Assembly (NCBI GenBank): GCA_963699835.1
Contig: CAVOVJ010000011.1
Span: 68,660 to 132,659, forward strand
DNA length: 64,000 nucleotides
Reading direction: 5' to 3'
Source: BM003 sp963699835
GTDB lineage: Bacteria; Pseudomonadota; Gammaproteobacteria; Steroidobacterales; BM003
The translations under genes and the position numbers were made by a program. Below the pieces are notes generated by a model. The model saw only the letters and a program-made list of their open reading frames with translations. It searched no databases and was not told the origin of the DNA. Below, piece by piece: positions 36,385 through 44,892 of the stretch (positions are counted from its first letter, which is position 1; each line of letters begins with the position of its first letter).

Positions 36385-37407
36385 TTAGCAAGACCCGAGC
36401 GGCGGTACAGGCACTTTGCTCGGTGCGCCGGCTTTTTCGCAAACCAGTTTCGGCACCAGGTAGCCTGGAAGGCGCACGAGCAGTTCCGCAATCAATGTCT
36501 GCGCCCGGCTCTGCGCGACCTCGAAATGCGCCGTTCCCTGAACCCGGTCGAGCAGGTGGATGTAGTACGGCATGACTCCGCAGTCGAACAATTTCTCGGA
36601 CAGCGCCGCCAGGGTGTCCCCGGTGTCGTTGACCGCGCGCAGCAGCACCGTCTGGTTCAGCAGCATCGCTCCCGCAGCGCGCAGGCGTTGGCAAGCATGG
36701 CGGAAATCGGCATTGATTTCCTTGTCGTGATTCACATGTAGCACGATTGTGACGGGCGCTCGCAGCCGTTTGAGCCATGCGAGCAGGCGGTCGTCGATCC
36801 GCTCGGGAAGCATCACGGGCTGGCGCGTGTGAATACGAATCCGCCTGATGTGCGGGATCGCGTCGACCGCCGCAGTCAGATGGCCGAGTTTATCGTCACT
36901 CAGCGAAAGCGGGTCGCCTCCGCTCAGGATGACTTCACTGATATCCGGATTGGCGCCAATCCACTTTAGCGCAGCATCCCATTGCCCACGCGCGGCAGTC
37001 TGGTCGACATACGGGAAATGGCGGCGAAAACAGAATCGGCAATGCACCGCGCAGGCGGCGGTTGTGATCAGCAATACCCGGCCCTGGTATTTGTGCAGCA
37101 GCCCGGGAGCGAGACTGCTGGCCAGGTCGCCAACCGCGTCCTCGCCAAAGCCCGGCGCCTGGTCGAATTCCGCGTCCAGTGGCAACACCTGGCGCAGCAG
37201 CGGATCGTCCGGGTCACGTAGCGCCATTCTCGCAACGTAACCGCGTGGGACCCGTAACGGGAACAACCTGCTCGCCCGCTGGGCCGCGGCAAGCAATGCG
37301 TCATCGAGTCGCAGCAGCCGGAGCAGTTCCGCCGGATCCGTGATCGCCGATGCCAGCTCGGATTGCCACGGCGCGGGCTGACGGATGTGGGGGGTAAGCG
37401 GTATCAT
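36385..37407 (-). CDS. epmB: EF-P beta-lysylation protein EpmB (lysine 2,3-aminomutase family)
   Basis: 340 residues. The radical-SAM cluster motif is CAVHCRFCFRR; SGGDPLSLSDDKLGHL and RIHTRQPVMLPERI are KamA-family blocks, and the short C-terminus is that of EpmB rather than catabolic lysine aminomutase. It converts lysine to beta-lysine for attachment to EF-P. It is transcribed divergently from efp with 62 bases between starts, and epmA follows efp, so the whole pathway is together. Confidence 0.95.
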   Translation of the reverse strand: MIPLTPHIRQPAPWQSELASAITDPAELLRLLRLDDALLAAAQRASRLFPLRVPRGYVARMALRDPDDPLLRQVLPLDAEFDQAPGFGEDAVGDLASSLAPGLLHKYQGRVLLITTAACAVHCRFCFRRHFPYVDQTAARGQWDAALKWIGANPDISEVILSGGDPLSLSDDKLGHLTAAVDAIPHIRRIRIHTRQPVMLPERIDDRLLAWLKRLRAPVTIVLHVNHDKEINADFRHACQRLRAAGAMLLNQTVLLRAVNDTGDTLAALSEKLFDCGVMPYYIHLLDRVQGTAHFEVAQSRAQTLIAELLVRLPGYLVPKLVCEKAGAPSKVPVPPLGSC

Positions 37408-37469
37408 AGGCGTTTTTGCCGATCGCCGGGCTGGCCGGTCGCAGAACTAACAGCGTTGGAACATTATAA

Positions 37470-38039
37470 ATGGCTACCTATAGCACGAATGAATTCCGCT
37501 CCGGTTTGAAGATTCTGATGGACGGTGATCCCTGCAACATTGTCGAGAATGAGTTCGTCAAGCCCGGCAAGGGCCAGGCTTTCAGTCGGGTCAAAATCCG
37601 CAACCTCAAGACCGGTCGCGTCGTCGACAAGACGTTCAAGTCCGGCGAAACGGTCGAGGCAGCCGACGTCCTGGAAACGGAGATGCAATATCTCTACGAA
37701 GATGGAGAGTTCTGGCATTTCATGGTCGCGGATACCTTCGAGCAATACGCGGCCGATGCGAAAGCGGTCGGCGATTCGGCAAAGTGGCTGAAAGAGCAGG
37801 ACATGTGCCAGGTCACGTTGTGGAACAACGCCCCGATTCTCGTTGCACCGCCAAATTTCGTCGTGCTCGAAGTCACCGAGACGGATCCGGGCGTGCGTGG
37901 GGATACCGCCCAGGGCGGCGTGAAGCCGGCCACGCTGAGTACAGGTGCGGTAGTACGTGTTCCCCTGTTTCTCGAAATTGGCGACGTCATCAAGGTCGAT
38001 ACGCGCAGCGGTGAATATGTTTCCCGGGCCAAGGATTAG
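37470..38039 (+). CDS. efp: Elongation factor P
   Basis: 189 residues: MATYSTNEFRSGLKILMDGD. The loop ENEFVKPGKGQAF carries the lysine that EpmA/EpmB modify. Three beta-barrel domains are expected from length; the C-terminal signature GDVIKVDTRSGEYVSRA is present. EF-P relieves ribosome stalling at polyproline; this window itself encodes Pro-rich proteins (FimV, TpsB, SPOR protein). epmA follows 38 bases downstream. Confidence 0.97.
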   Translation: MATYSTNEFRSGLKILMDGDPCNIVENEFVKPGKGQAFSRVKIRNLKTGRVVDKTFKSGETVEAADVLETEMQYLYEDGEFWHFMVADTFEQYAADAKAVGDSAKWLKEQDMCQVTLWNNAPILVAPPNFVVLEVTETDPGVRGDTAQGGVKPATLSTGAVVRVPLFLEIGDVIKVDTRSGEYVSRAKD

Positions 38040-38077
38040 GAGTCTGGCGGCTTGAGCTGTGTGTTGCCGCGGCCATC

Positions 38078-39052
38078 GTGGCGCTGAGCGCTGACTGGCG
38101 TCCCGGTGCCGACATCGGGACATTGCGCCTGCGGGCGGAGTTGCTGCGCAGGATAAGACGCTTTTTCGAGCGCGAAGGCGTGCTTGAGGTTGAGACGCCG
38201 GCGTTGTCGCGGGCGGCGACAACCGACCCGCATATCCGCAGTATGACCGCTACTACGGCATCCGGTCGGCCCCGCTTCCTGCACACGTCGCCGGAATTTG
38301 CCATGAAACGTCTGCTGGCCGCCGGTGCGGGTGACATCTTCCAGGTTTGCCGCGTTTTCCGCGGCGAGGAGTCGGGTGCACGCCACAACCCTGAATTCTC
38401 GATGCTCGAGTATTACCGCACAGGCATGGATCACCATGACCTGATGCGCGATCTGGCGAATCTGATCGCCGCCGTTACCGCGGGATGGCTGGATCTGGGG
38501 GAGCCGGATTTCGTCTCCTATGCCCGGGCGTTTTCCGATTTCGCCGGCTGCGATCCGTTTAACGATGATGCGACGACGATGGCCGCGGCCATTTCCGCGC
38601 GCGGGATCGATGTGCCCGATTCGATACTTGACGAACGCGACGCCTTGATCGATCTGGCGATGGCAGCACTGGTCTGTCCGCAGATGGGGCATGGGCGGAT
38701 CAGTTTCGTATATGATTTTCCGCTGCAACAGGCGGCGCTCGCCACGATCAGACCGGGCGATCAGCCAGTGGCCGAGCGATTCGAGGCGTTTATCGACGGG
38801 ATGGAGCTGGCCAATGGCTTTAACGAGTTGCGCGATGCGGCGGAACAGCGGCGTCGGTTCGACACGGATCTCGCGCGTCGGGAGCACCTCGGATTGCCGC
38901 GCGTAGCAGTTGACGAGCGTTTTCTTGCGGCGCTCGAGGCCGGGATGCCCGCGTGCGCGGGAGTGGCACTGGGCCTGGATCGACTGCTGATGCTGGTTGC
39001 CGGGGCGGACACGCTCGATAAGGTGCTCGCGTTTGGCTGGGACAGGGTATGA
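38078..39052 (+). CDS. epmA: EF-P lysine lysyltransferase EpmA (GenX/PoxA)
   Basis: 324 residues from GTG 38078. It is a lysyl-tRNA-synthetase-like class II catalytic core without the anticodon domain: VEVETPALSRAATTDPHI, LHTSPEFAMKRLLA, IFQVCRVFRGEESG, MELANGFNELRDAAEQRRRF and motif 3 GVALGLDRLLML. It ligates beta-lysine, made by EpmB, to EF-P. Confidence 0.95.
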   Translation: MALSADWRPGADIGTLRLRAELLRRIRRFFEREGVLEVETPALSRAATTDPHIRSMTATTASGRPRFLHTSPEFAMKRLLAAGAGDIFQVCRVFRGEESGARHNPEFSMLEYYRTGMDHHDLMRDLANLIAAVTAGWLDLGEPDFVSYARAFSDFAGCDPFNDDATTMAAAISARGIDVPDSILDERDALIDLAMAALVCPQMGHGRISFVYDFPLQQAALATIRPGDQPVAERFEAFIDGMELANGFNELRDAAEQRRRFDTDLARREHLGLPRVAVDERFLAALEAGMPACAGVALGLDRLLMLVAGADTLDKVLAFGWDRV

Positions 39053-39077
39053 GTGCATTCGCGAATGGAGCACGATT

Positions 39078-39557
39078 TTGAGCGCAGGAACCAGGTCCCT
39101 GGATTTCGGTATGTTGCGCGCGGCCGCCGGCGCATTGATGGAGGGAGAGCGTGATGTCATAGCCAACGCCGCCAATCTGGCGGCGCTGTTGTTTCACGAA
39201 CTCGCCGATGTCAATTGGGTCGGTTTCTATTTTTTCCGCGACGGCGAGCTTGTAGTCGGTCCGTTCCAGGGCCGTCCGGCGTGTGTGCGTATCGCGCTGG
39301 GCGCAGGTGTCTGTGGCACCGCTGCTGCCACGCTTACCACGCAGCGGGTGGCGGACGTGCACAGTTTCGCCGGCCATATTGCCTGCGACGCGGCGTCCAA
39401 TTCCGAGATCGTCGTACCGCTGGTGCGCAACGGAGAGCTGCTAGGCGTGCTCGATGTCGACAGCCCGTCGTTTGATCGCTTTGATGAACACGACCAGTCC
39501 GGGCTCGAGCTTATTGCCGCCGATTTCGTTGCCGCGCTGGGCCGCGCTGAGCCCTGA
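39078..39557 (+). CDS. msrC: Free methionine-(R)-sulfoxide reductase (GAF domain)
   Basis: 159 residues from a TTG with TGGAG seven bases upstream. It matches YebR/fRMsr: DVNWVGFYFFRDGELVVGPF, PACVRIALGAGVCGTAA, HIACDAASNSEIVVPLV and LGVLDVDSPSFDRF. The three cysteines of the family's active site are all present. It reduces free Met-R-sulfoxide, part of oxidant defence. It is 25 bases after epmA and converges on psd, with the stops directly abutting. Confidence 0.92.
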   Translation: MSAGTRSLDFGMLRAAAGALMEGERDVIANAANLAALLFHELADVNWVGFYFFRDGELVVGPFQGRPACVRIALGAGVCGTAAATLTTQRVADVHSFAGHIACDAASNSEIVVPLVRNGELLGVLDVDSPSFDRFDEHDQSGLELIAADFVAALGRAEP

Positions 39558-40451
39558 TCAGGTTGTTCGCTTGCCTGTGGCCCGGGCAATGGACATACCC
39601 AGCCGCACGCTCTGCTCGCTGGCCAGCTGCGGGTCCCATTCCGCGCTGCCTCTGGGTAACAACAAAATCACGGTCGAACCCATGTTGAAGCGACCCATTT
39701 CGGTGCCTTTGGCCAGTTCGGGTCCACTGTCGACGTAAGTTCTGTGCGTTACCGCGCCACCACGCGGAGGTGTGATTTCCCCGGCCCAGACGGTCTCGAT
39801 ACTGCCCACGAACAACGCTCCCACCAGCACCATTGCCAGCGGTCCGACTGCTGTATCGAACAGGCACGCAACCCGTTCGTTGCGTGCGAACAGATTCGGG
39901 ACGGTGCGCGCGGTGGCCGCGTTGACGCTGAACAGCCGGCCGGGGATGTAGACGGTTTCGGTAAGTTTTCCGTCGCTCGGCATATGGATGCGATGGTAGT
40001 TGTACGGGGCGAGATAAATCGTCGCGAACAAGCCGCCGTCGAACAGTTCGGCCAGATCGGCGCGGTCGCCGAGCAGTTCACGCACGCCGAAGCGGTGCCC
40101 TTTTGCCTGTACCAGCTGGCCATCCCGGAGTTCGCCGATCTGGCTGATGGTGCCATCGACCGGGCATGCCAGCACATCGGAACCCGCGGCGATCTCGCGT
40201 GCGCCGGGTTTCAATGCGCGGGTAAAAAACGCATTGAACGTCGGATAGCGGTCGAGGTCATCTTCTACCGCCTCGCCCAGGTCGATGGCAAAGTGCTTGA
40301 CGAACCAGCGAGTAAAGGGTTTGCGGAACCAGTTCGCCTCGAGCCGGGTGAGCCAGTGCATCACGCGCGACAGTGCGTGCTGCGGGAGCACCTGCTGGAG
40401 TAAGGCAAACAGGCGGTCGAAGATGCTGGCGCCCTGGTTGTCGTGGCTCAA
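39558..40451 (-). CDS. psd: Phosphatidylserine decarboxylase proenzyme
   Basis: 297 residues. It decarboxylates PS to phosphatidylethanolamine at the inner membrane. The self-cleavage motif, usually Leu-Gly-Ser-Thr, is MGST in GRFNMGSTVILL, keeping the Ser that becomes the pyruvoyl group. FFTRALKPGAREIA, CPVDGTISQIG and YNYHRIHMPSDGKL are conserved, the last containing the catalytic His. It lies 18 bases after the PCu(A)C gene on the minus strand. Confidence 0.95.
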   Translation of the reverse strand: MSHDNQGASIFDRLFALLQQVLPQHALSRVMHWLTRLEANWFRKPFTRWFVKHFAIDLGEAVEDDLDRYPTFNAFFTRALKPGAREIAAGSDVLACPVDGTISQIGELRDGQLVQAKGHRFGVRELLGDRADLAELFDGGLFATIYLAPYNYHRIHMPSDGKLTETVYIPGRLFSVNAATARTVPNLFARNERVACLFDTAVGPLAMVLVGALFVGSIETVWAGEITPPRGGAVTHRTYVDSGPELAKGTEMGRFNMGSTVILLLPRGSAEWDPQLASEQSVRLGMSIARATGKRTT

Positions 40452-40469
40452 GTCGGTGGCCCCATGCAG

Positions 40470-40889
40470 CTAGTCGGACGGGTGCCGGACTGCAGCGGTG
40501 AATGACACGGTGCGTCCGTCGTCAAGTTGCAGGTCGAAAGCGATGACCTGACCGGGCTCGATAGTTCCGCGCGGCCGCATCAACATCAGGTGGCGGCCGT
40601 GCGGCTCGAACCGAATCGTCTCGCCCGGACCCACGACAACGCTGTCTTCCTGTTGCATCCGGCTGATGCCGTCAGCGTTGATCGTGCGGTGTATTTCGAC
40701 CAGGCCGAAAGCCCCGCTTGAGGCGGCGACGATGGTCTGATCGTGGCCGGTCCGGTTGGTGAATTCGAAATAGGCTGCAGTCATCCCGCTGCCGGGGGGC
40801 ATGGCGCGCACCCATGGGTCTGCGATCACTACGTCTTCGCCACCGGAACACGCGCTCAGCAGGAGCACAGCCCACGCCAGTATTCTCAT
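40470..40889 (-). CDS. Copper chaperone PCu(A)C, lipoprotein
   Basis: 139 residues. The N-terminus has a lipobox (LLLSACSGG), so it is probably anchored on the periplasmic face. The copper site H-x10-M-...-H-x-M is seen in VEIHRTINADGISRMQQ and EPHGRHLMLMRP. It delivers Cu(I) for assembly of cytochrome oxidase CuA. Its start overlaps the Sco stop by four bases, so the two are translationally coupled. Confidence 0.93.
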   Translation of the reverse strand: MRILAWAVLLLSACSGGEDVVIADPWVRAMPPGSGMTAAYFEFTNRTGHDQTIVAASSGAFGLVEIHRTINADGISRMQQEDSVVVGPGETIRFEPHGRHLMLMRPRGTIEPGQVIAFDLQLDDGRTVSFTAAVRHPSD

Positions 40890-41524
40890 CTTCGGCTCTC
40901 CAGGTAGCTTACGGTCGCTTCGTATCTGGCAGCGAGGTCAGCGGCCTCAAGAGGGGGAGAAAAAAGCGCCGCCTGACGACCTGTCGGATCGATCAGGAAA
41001 ATCGATGCGGTGTGGTCCACCGTGTAATCGCCGTCATCGCGAGGAATTTTCTGATGGGCGACGCCAAGCGCTGCCGTCAGCGCGTCGATTTCGGCGGTCG
41101 TGCCGGTTACGCCAACAAAAGTCGGGTCGAAAAACGGAACGTAATCGCGCAGTCTGGTGACCGTATCGCGCTCGGGGTCGACCGAAATCATCACCACCTC
41201 CGGCCGCCGCGAAGCGGGCAGATCGCCGAGCAGCGCTACGCTTCGAGCCAGGGTGTTCAGGGTCGCGGGACAGACGTCGGGACACTGGGTAAAACCGAAG
41301 AACAGCAAGCTCCAGTGCCCCTGCAGTCGTTGCGGGTCGAAGGCTTCGTCGTTATGGTCGGTCAGCGCAAACCGGGGGATCGGCCGGGTGGCGCTGAAGA
41401 TGGTCGCGTCGATGTCTTCGGGCGCGACCATCCCGGCCGACTGCATCCGGTATGCGGTAAAGGCGCCGGCAAGCGCTGCGAACAGCGCGAGCGTGGCGGC
41501 GAGTATGCGAAGTGGCACAGACAT
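40886..41524 (-). CDS. SCO1/SenC family copper-binding protein
   Basis: 212 residues with one N-terminal membrane anchor (about 5-25). The thioredoxin-like fold has the copper and redox pair in FFGFTQCPDVCPATL and the distal His in YTVDHTASIFL. It works with PCu(A)C in CuA-site assembly of cytochrome c oxidase or in periplasmic redox. No oxidase gene is in the window. Confidence 0.93.
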   Translation of the reverse strand: MSVPLRILAATLALFAALAGAFTAYRMQSAGMVAPEDIDATIFSATRPIPRFALTDHNDEAFDPQRLQGHWSLLFFGFTQCPDVCPATLNTLARSVALLGDLPASRRPEVVMISVDPERDTVTRLRDYVPFFDPTFVGVTGTTAEIDALTAALGVAHQKIPRDDGDYTVDHTASIFLIDPTGRQAALFSPPLEAADLAARYEATVSYLESRR

Positions 41525-41602
41525 AGCCAGTCATTATCCCACAACCGCGGGTGCGCTCCACGTCGGCCGGGCTATCATGTGCGGCAGATGTGGGGAGCGA
41601 CG

Positions 41603-42544
41603 ATGGCTGACGACGAGAACGGGTATGCGGACCTGGCGGCAGGGACAACTGTCGCCGACGCAATCGCCTGGGCTGCCGTTCATTTCCGTGATGCGGGGGT
41701 TCATTTCGGCCATGGTACGGACAATGCCGGCGATGAGGCGGCGGCGCTGGTCTTCCACGTCGTTGCTGCCACGTACCCGGTGTCTGGCGCGGATTACGCC
41801 AGGCGGCTGGATGCCGGGCAGCTGCGGCGGCTGACGGAAATCGTCGAGGCGCGGATCGCGAGCCGCGATCCGGCGGCCTATCTGATTAACGAGGCGTGGT
41901 TCGCGGGGCTGCGGTTTTACGTCGACAGTCGTGTCCTGGTACCACGATCGCCAATTGCCGAACTGATCGGTGACCGCTTCGAGCCGTGGACCGATTCCGG
42001 CTCTGTCGCGCGAGTGCTCGATCTTTGTACCGGGAGCGGATGTATCGCGATAGCCTGCGCCGCCGCGTTCCCGGAGGCCACCGTGGACGCCAGCGATGTG
42101 TCGGCGGACGCGCTCGACGTGGCGGCGATCAACGTCGCGCAACACGGGCTGGAGGACAGGGTGGGGCTGGTGCTGTCGGATCTCTTCGAGAACCTCGAAG
42201 GACGCCGGTACGACCTGATTGTCAGCAACCCACCGTATGTCAGTCAGTCGGAAATGGAGCAGCTGCCGGCGGAGTACATTCGCGAACCGAGCCTCGGTCT
42301 CGAGGCCGGGAAGGACGGCTTGCGGCTGGCACGACGAATTCTCGACAATGCGCGCCAGCACCTGACCGACAACGGCTTGCTTGTCGTCGAGGTCGGTGCC
42401 AGCCAGGCCGCGCTGGAGGCAGCATACCCGAGGGTGCCGTTCACCTGGGTCGAGTTCGAACATGGCGGCGAAGGTGTGTTTTTAATGAGTGCCGGCGAAC
42501 TCGATGCATTCGCTGCCGAATTCGCCGCCGCCAGGGAGAAATAA
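41603..42544 (+). CDS. prmB: 50S ribosomal protein L3 N(5)-glutamine methyltransferase
   Basis: 313 residues from ATG 41603, with GGGGAG five bases before. VLVPRSPIAELI is the PrmB version of the HemK-family motif, distinguishing it from PrmC; SAM site VLDLCTGSGCIAIACA and catalytic NPPYV follow. It methylates Gln of ribosomal protein L3. The prmB-aroC pairing is common in Gammaproteobacteria. Confidence 0.95.
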   Translation: MADDENGYADLAAGTTVADAIAWAAVHFRDAGVHFGHGTDNAGDEAAALVFHVVAATYPVSGADYARRLDAGQLRRLTEIVEARIASRDPAAYLINEAWFAGLRFYVDSRVLVPRSPIAELIGDRFEPWTDSGSVARVLDLCTGSGCIAIACAAAFPEATVDASDVSADALDVAAINVAQHGLEDRVGLVLSDLFENLEGRRYDLIVSNPPYVSQSEMEQLPAEYIREPSLGLEAGKDGLRLARRILDNARQHLTDNGLLVVEVGASQAALEAAYPRVPFTWVEFEHGGEGVFLMSAGELDAFAAEFAAAREK

Positions 42545-42548
42545 GAGA

Positions 42549-43640
42549 ATGGCCGGTAACACGCAGGGCAAGCTTTTCACGGTGACGACATTCGGCGAAA
42601 GCCACGGTCCCGGTTTGGGCTGTATCGTAGACGGGTGCCCACCCGGGCTCGCATTGTCGGAAGACGATATTCAGGCTGATGTCGAACGCCGCCGGACCGG
42701 GCGCAGCCGGCATACGAGCCAGCGCAAGGAATCCGATTCGATCCGCATCATGTCGGGCGTCTTCGAAGGACGCACGACCGGCACCCCGATCGGGATGGTC
42801 GTCGAGAACGAGGACCAGCGACCGCGTGATTACAGCGAGATAATGGACCGTTTTCGCCCCGGGCACGCCGACTACACCTATCAGCAGAAGTTTGGTTTCC
42901 GCGACTACCGCGGCGGAGGCCGCTCCTCGGCACGCGAAACGGTGATGCGTGTCGCCGCCGGCGCGATCGCACGCAAATACCTGCGCGAGCGGCTTGGCAT
43001 CCGCATTTACGGCTACCTCGCCCAGCTCGGGCCGATCGTGCTCGAGCCGGTTGCGCCGGAGACCGTGGATGACAATCCGTTTTTCTGCCCCGATCCGGCC
43101 CGCGTCGACGAACTGGAAAGTTACATGGACGCGTTGCGCAAATCGCGGGATTCGGTCGGCGCCAAAGTCGTGACGATCGCGACGGGCGTGCCACCCGGTT
43201 TGGGCGAGCCGGTGTTTGACCGGCTGGACGCCGATATTGCGCACGCAATGATGAACATCAATGCGGTCAAGGGCGTCGAGATCGGCGCCGGTTTTGCCTG
43301 TGTCGCACAAAAAGGCACGGAGCATCGTGACGAAATCACTGCAGCCGGGTTCCAGTCGAATCACGCGGGCGGGGTACTCGGCGGCATCTCGTCGGGTCAG
43401 GATCTGGTTGTAAGTATCGCGTTGAAGCCCACTTCGAGTATTCCCACAGCGGGCCGAACCGTTGACATTGCGGGTAACGAGGTGGAAGTGCTGACCAAGG
43501 GCCGTCACGATCCGTGCGTTGGTTTGCGCGCCACCCCGATCGCGGAGGCGCAGCTGGCACTTGTGATCATGGATCACTATTTGCGCCAGCGCGGGCAGAA
43601 TGCGGACGTGCGCAGCGTGACACCGGTGGTCAAAGCCTGA
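42549..43640 (+). CDS. aroC: Chorismate synthase
   Basis: 363 residues from ATG 42549, 4 bases after prmB. Signatures: FGESHGPGLGCIVDGCPPG, RRTGRSRHTSQRKESD, RPGHADYTYQQKFGFRDYRG and GRSSARETVMRVAAGAIAR. It eliminates phosphate from EPSP using reduced FMN, whose riboflavin precursor is made by the rib genes at 15.8-19.2 kb. Confidence 0.97.
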   Translation: MAGNTQGKLFTVTTFGESHGPGLGCIVDGCPPGLALSEDDIQADVERRRTGRSRHTSQRKESDSIRIMSGVFEGRTTGTPIGMVVENEDQRPRDYSEIMDRFRPGHADYTYQQKFGFRDYRGGGRSSARETVMRVAAGAIARKYLRERLGIRIYGYLAQLGPIVLEPVAPETVDDNPFFCPDPARVDELESYMDALRKSRDSVGAKVVTIATGVPPGLGEPVFDRLDADIAHAMMNINAVKGVEIGAGFACVAQKGTEHRDEITAAGFQSNHAGGVLGGISSGQDLVVSIALKPTSSIPTAGRTVDIAGNEVEVLTKGRHDPCVGLRATPIAEAQLALVIMDHYLRQRGQNADVRSVTPVVKA

Positions 43641-43759
43641 CCGGGACCCGTCCGAGCGAGGCCTGCAGACGGGCAATGCTCTGACGCCATGGAGAGAATC
43701 TCGCGGTTTGCGATGACGCAGGGTGTTCGCAGCCGACCCTTTCACGATACGAGTAATAA

Positions 43760-44785
43760 ATGATGAGCAAGAAATTCAATGTCGCGGTTGTGGGTGCAAC
43801 CGGGCTGGTCGGGGAAACGATGATCGCCTTGCTCGAGGAGCGGGCATTTCCGGTGGCGGCATTTCATCCTCTTGCCAGCGAACGCTCGGCTGGCTCGAAA
43901 ATTCGCTTTGGCAAACGCGAATATACGGTCGGTGTCCTTGAGGACTTCGATTTTTCCGGCACGGACATCGCGATGTTCTCGGCGGGCGGGTCGGTGTCCG
44001 ACATTCATGCGCCGCGAGCAGGTGAAGCGGGGTGTGTGGTCATCGACAATACGTCGCGTTTTCGTTACGACGACGACATCCCGCTGGTTGTGCCGGAAGT
44101 CAATCCGGAGGCACTGGAGGAGTTCCGCAACCGCAACATCATCGCCAACCCCAATTGCTCGACTATCCAGATGCTGGTTGCGCTCAATCCGTTGCGTAAT
44201 GCAGCCGGCATAGAACGTATCGATGTCGCAACCTACCAGTCTGTGTCAGGTGCCGGCCGCCGCCATATGGAGGAACTGGCGAGCCAGACTGCGGCACTGC
44301 TGAACGGCAGAGACGTAAAAAGCGATCTTTATCCCCGCCAGATAGCGTTCAACGCGATCCCCCAGATCGATGTCTTCGAGGACAACGGGTTTACCCGCGA
44401 GGAGATGAAAATGGTCTGGGAAACGCACAAGATCTTCGCCGACACGTCGATCGAGGTAAATGCCACGGCGGTCCGTGTGCCGGTGTTCTTCGGTCACTCT
44501 GAGGCGGTCCACGTGCGTACGCGACAACCTCTGACCGCCGCCGCGGCACGAAAATTGCTGAAAAAGGCCCCCGGCGTGCGCCTGATGGACGATCCCGATA
44601 ATGCGACGTACCCCACAGCAGTCAGCGACGCCGCCGGTCATGATCCGGTTTATGTTGGACGCGTGCGCGACGACCTTTTCGATGAGTGCGGTTTGAACCT
44701 GTGGGTGGTCGCTGATAACGTGCGCAAGGGTGCGGCGCTGAATAGCTTGCAAATCGCTGAATTGTTGGTAAAAAGCTATTTGTAA
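43760..44785 (+). CDS. asd: Aspartate-semialdehyde dehydrogenase
   Basis: 341 residues. NADP site VAVVGATGLVGETM, catalytic Cys in NPNCSTIQML, and the His in HSEAVHVRTRQPLTA. It makes aspartate semialdehyde for lysine/DAP, threonine and methionine. Two ATGs in tandem open the gene. A promoter for fimV begins inside its last codons. The order asd-fimV-truA-accD is found in Pseudomonas and relatives. Confidence 0.96.
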   Translation: MMSKKFNVAVVGATGLVGETMIALLEERAFPVAAFHPLASERSAGSKIRFGKREYTVGVLEDFDFSGTDIAMFSAGGSVSDIHAPRAGEAGCVVIDNTSRFRYDDDIPLVVPEVNPEALEEFRNRNIIANPNCSTIQMLVALNPLRNAAGIERIDVATYQSVSGAGRRHMEELASQTAALLNGRDVKSDLYPRQIAFNAIPQIDVFEDNGFTREEMKMVWETHKIFADTSIEVNATAVRVPVFFGHSEAVHVRTRQPLTAAAARKLLKKAPGVRLMDDPDNATYPTAVSDAAGHDPVYVGRVRDDLFDECGLNLWVVADNVRKGAALNSLQIAELLVKSYL

Positions 44786-44793
44786 GCTATAGT
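44765..44793 (+). promoter_or_regulatory. Putative promoter of fimV
   Basis: TTGGTA at 44765-44770 and TATAGT at 44788-44793 are 17 bases apart, straddling the asd stop codon. The predicted start would be near 44800, with a leader of about 93 bases that can form a 6-bp hairpin (AGAGGC with GCTTCT). No terminator separates asd from fimV. Confidence 0.5.
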
Positions 44794-44892
44794 TAGCCGA
44801 TTATTTAAAAGAGGCTTATTAGCTTCTACGCGGGCCCCCAAAGCGGTGGCTCGAACGGCCCGAATTGGGGTATGGGACCAAAGGGAGCATTC

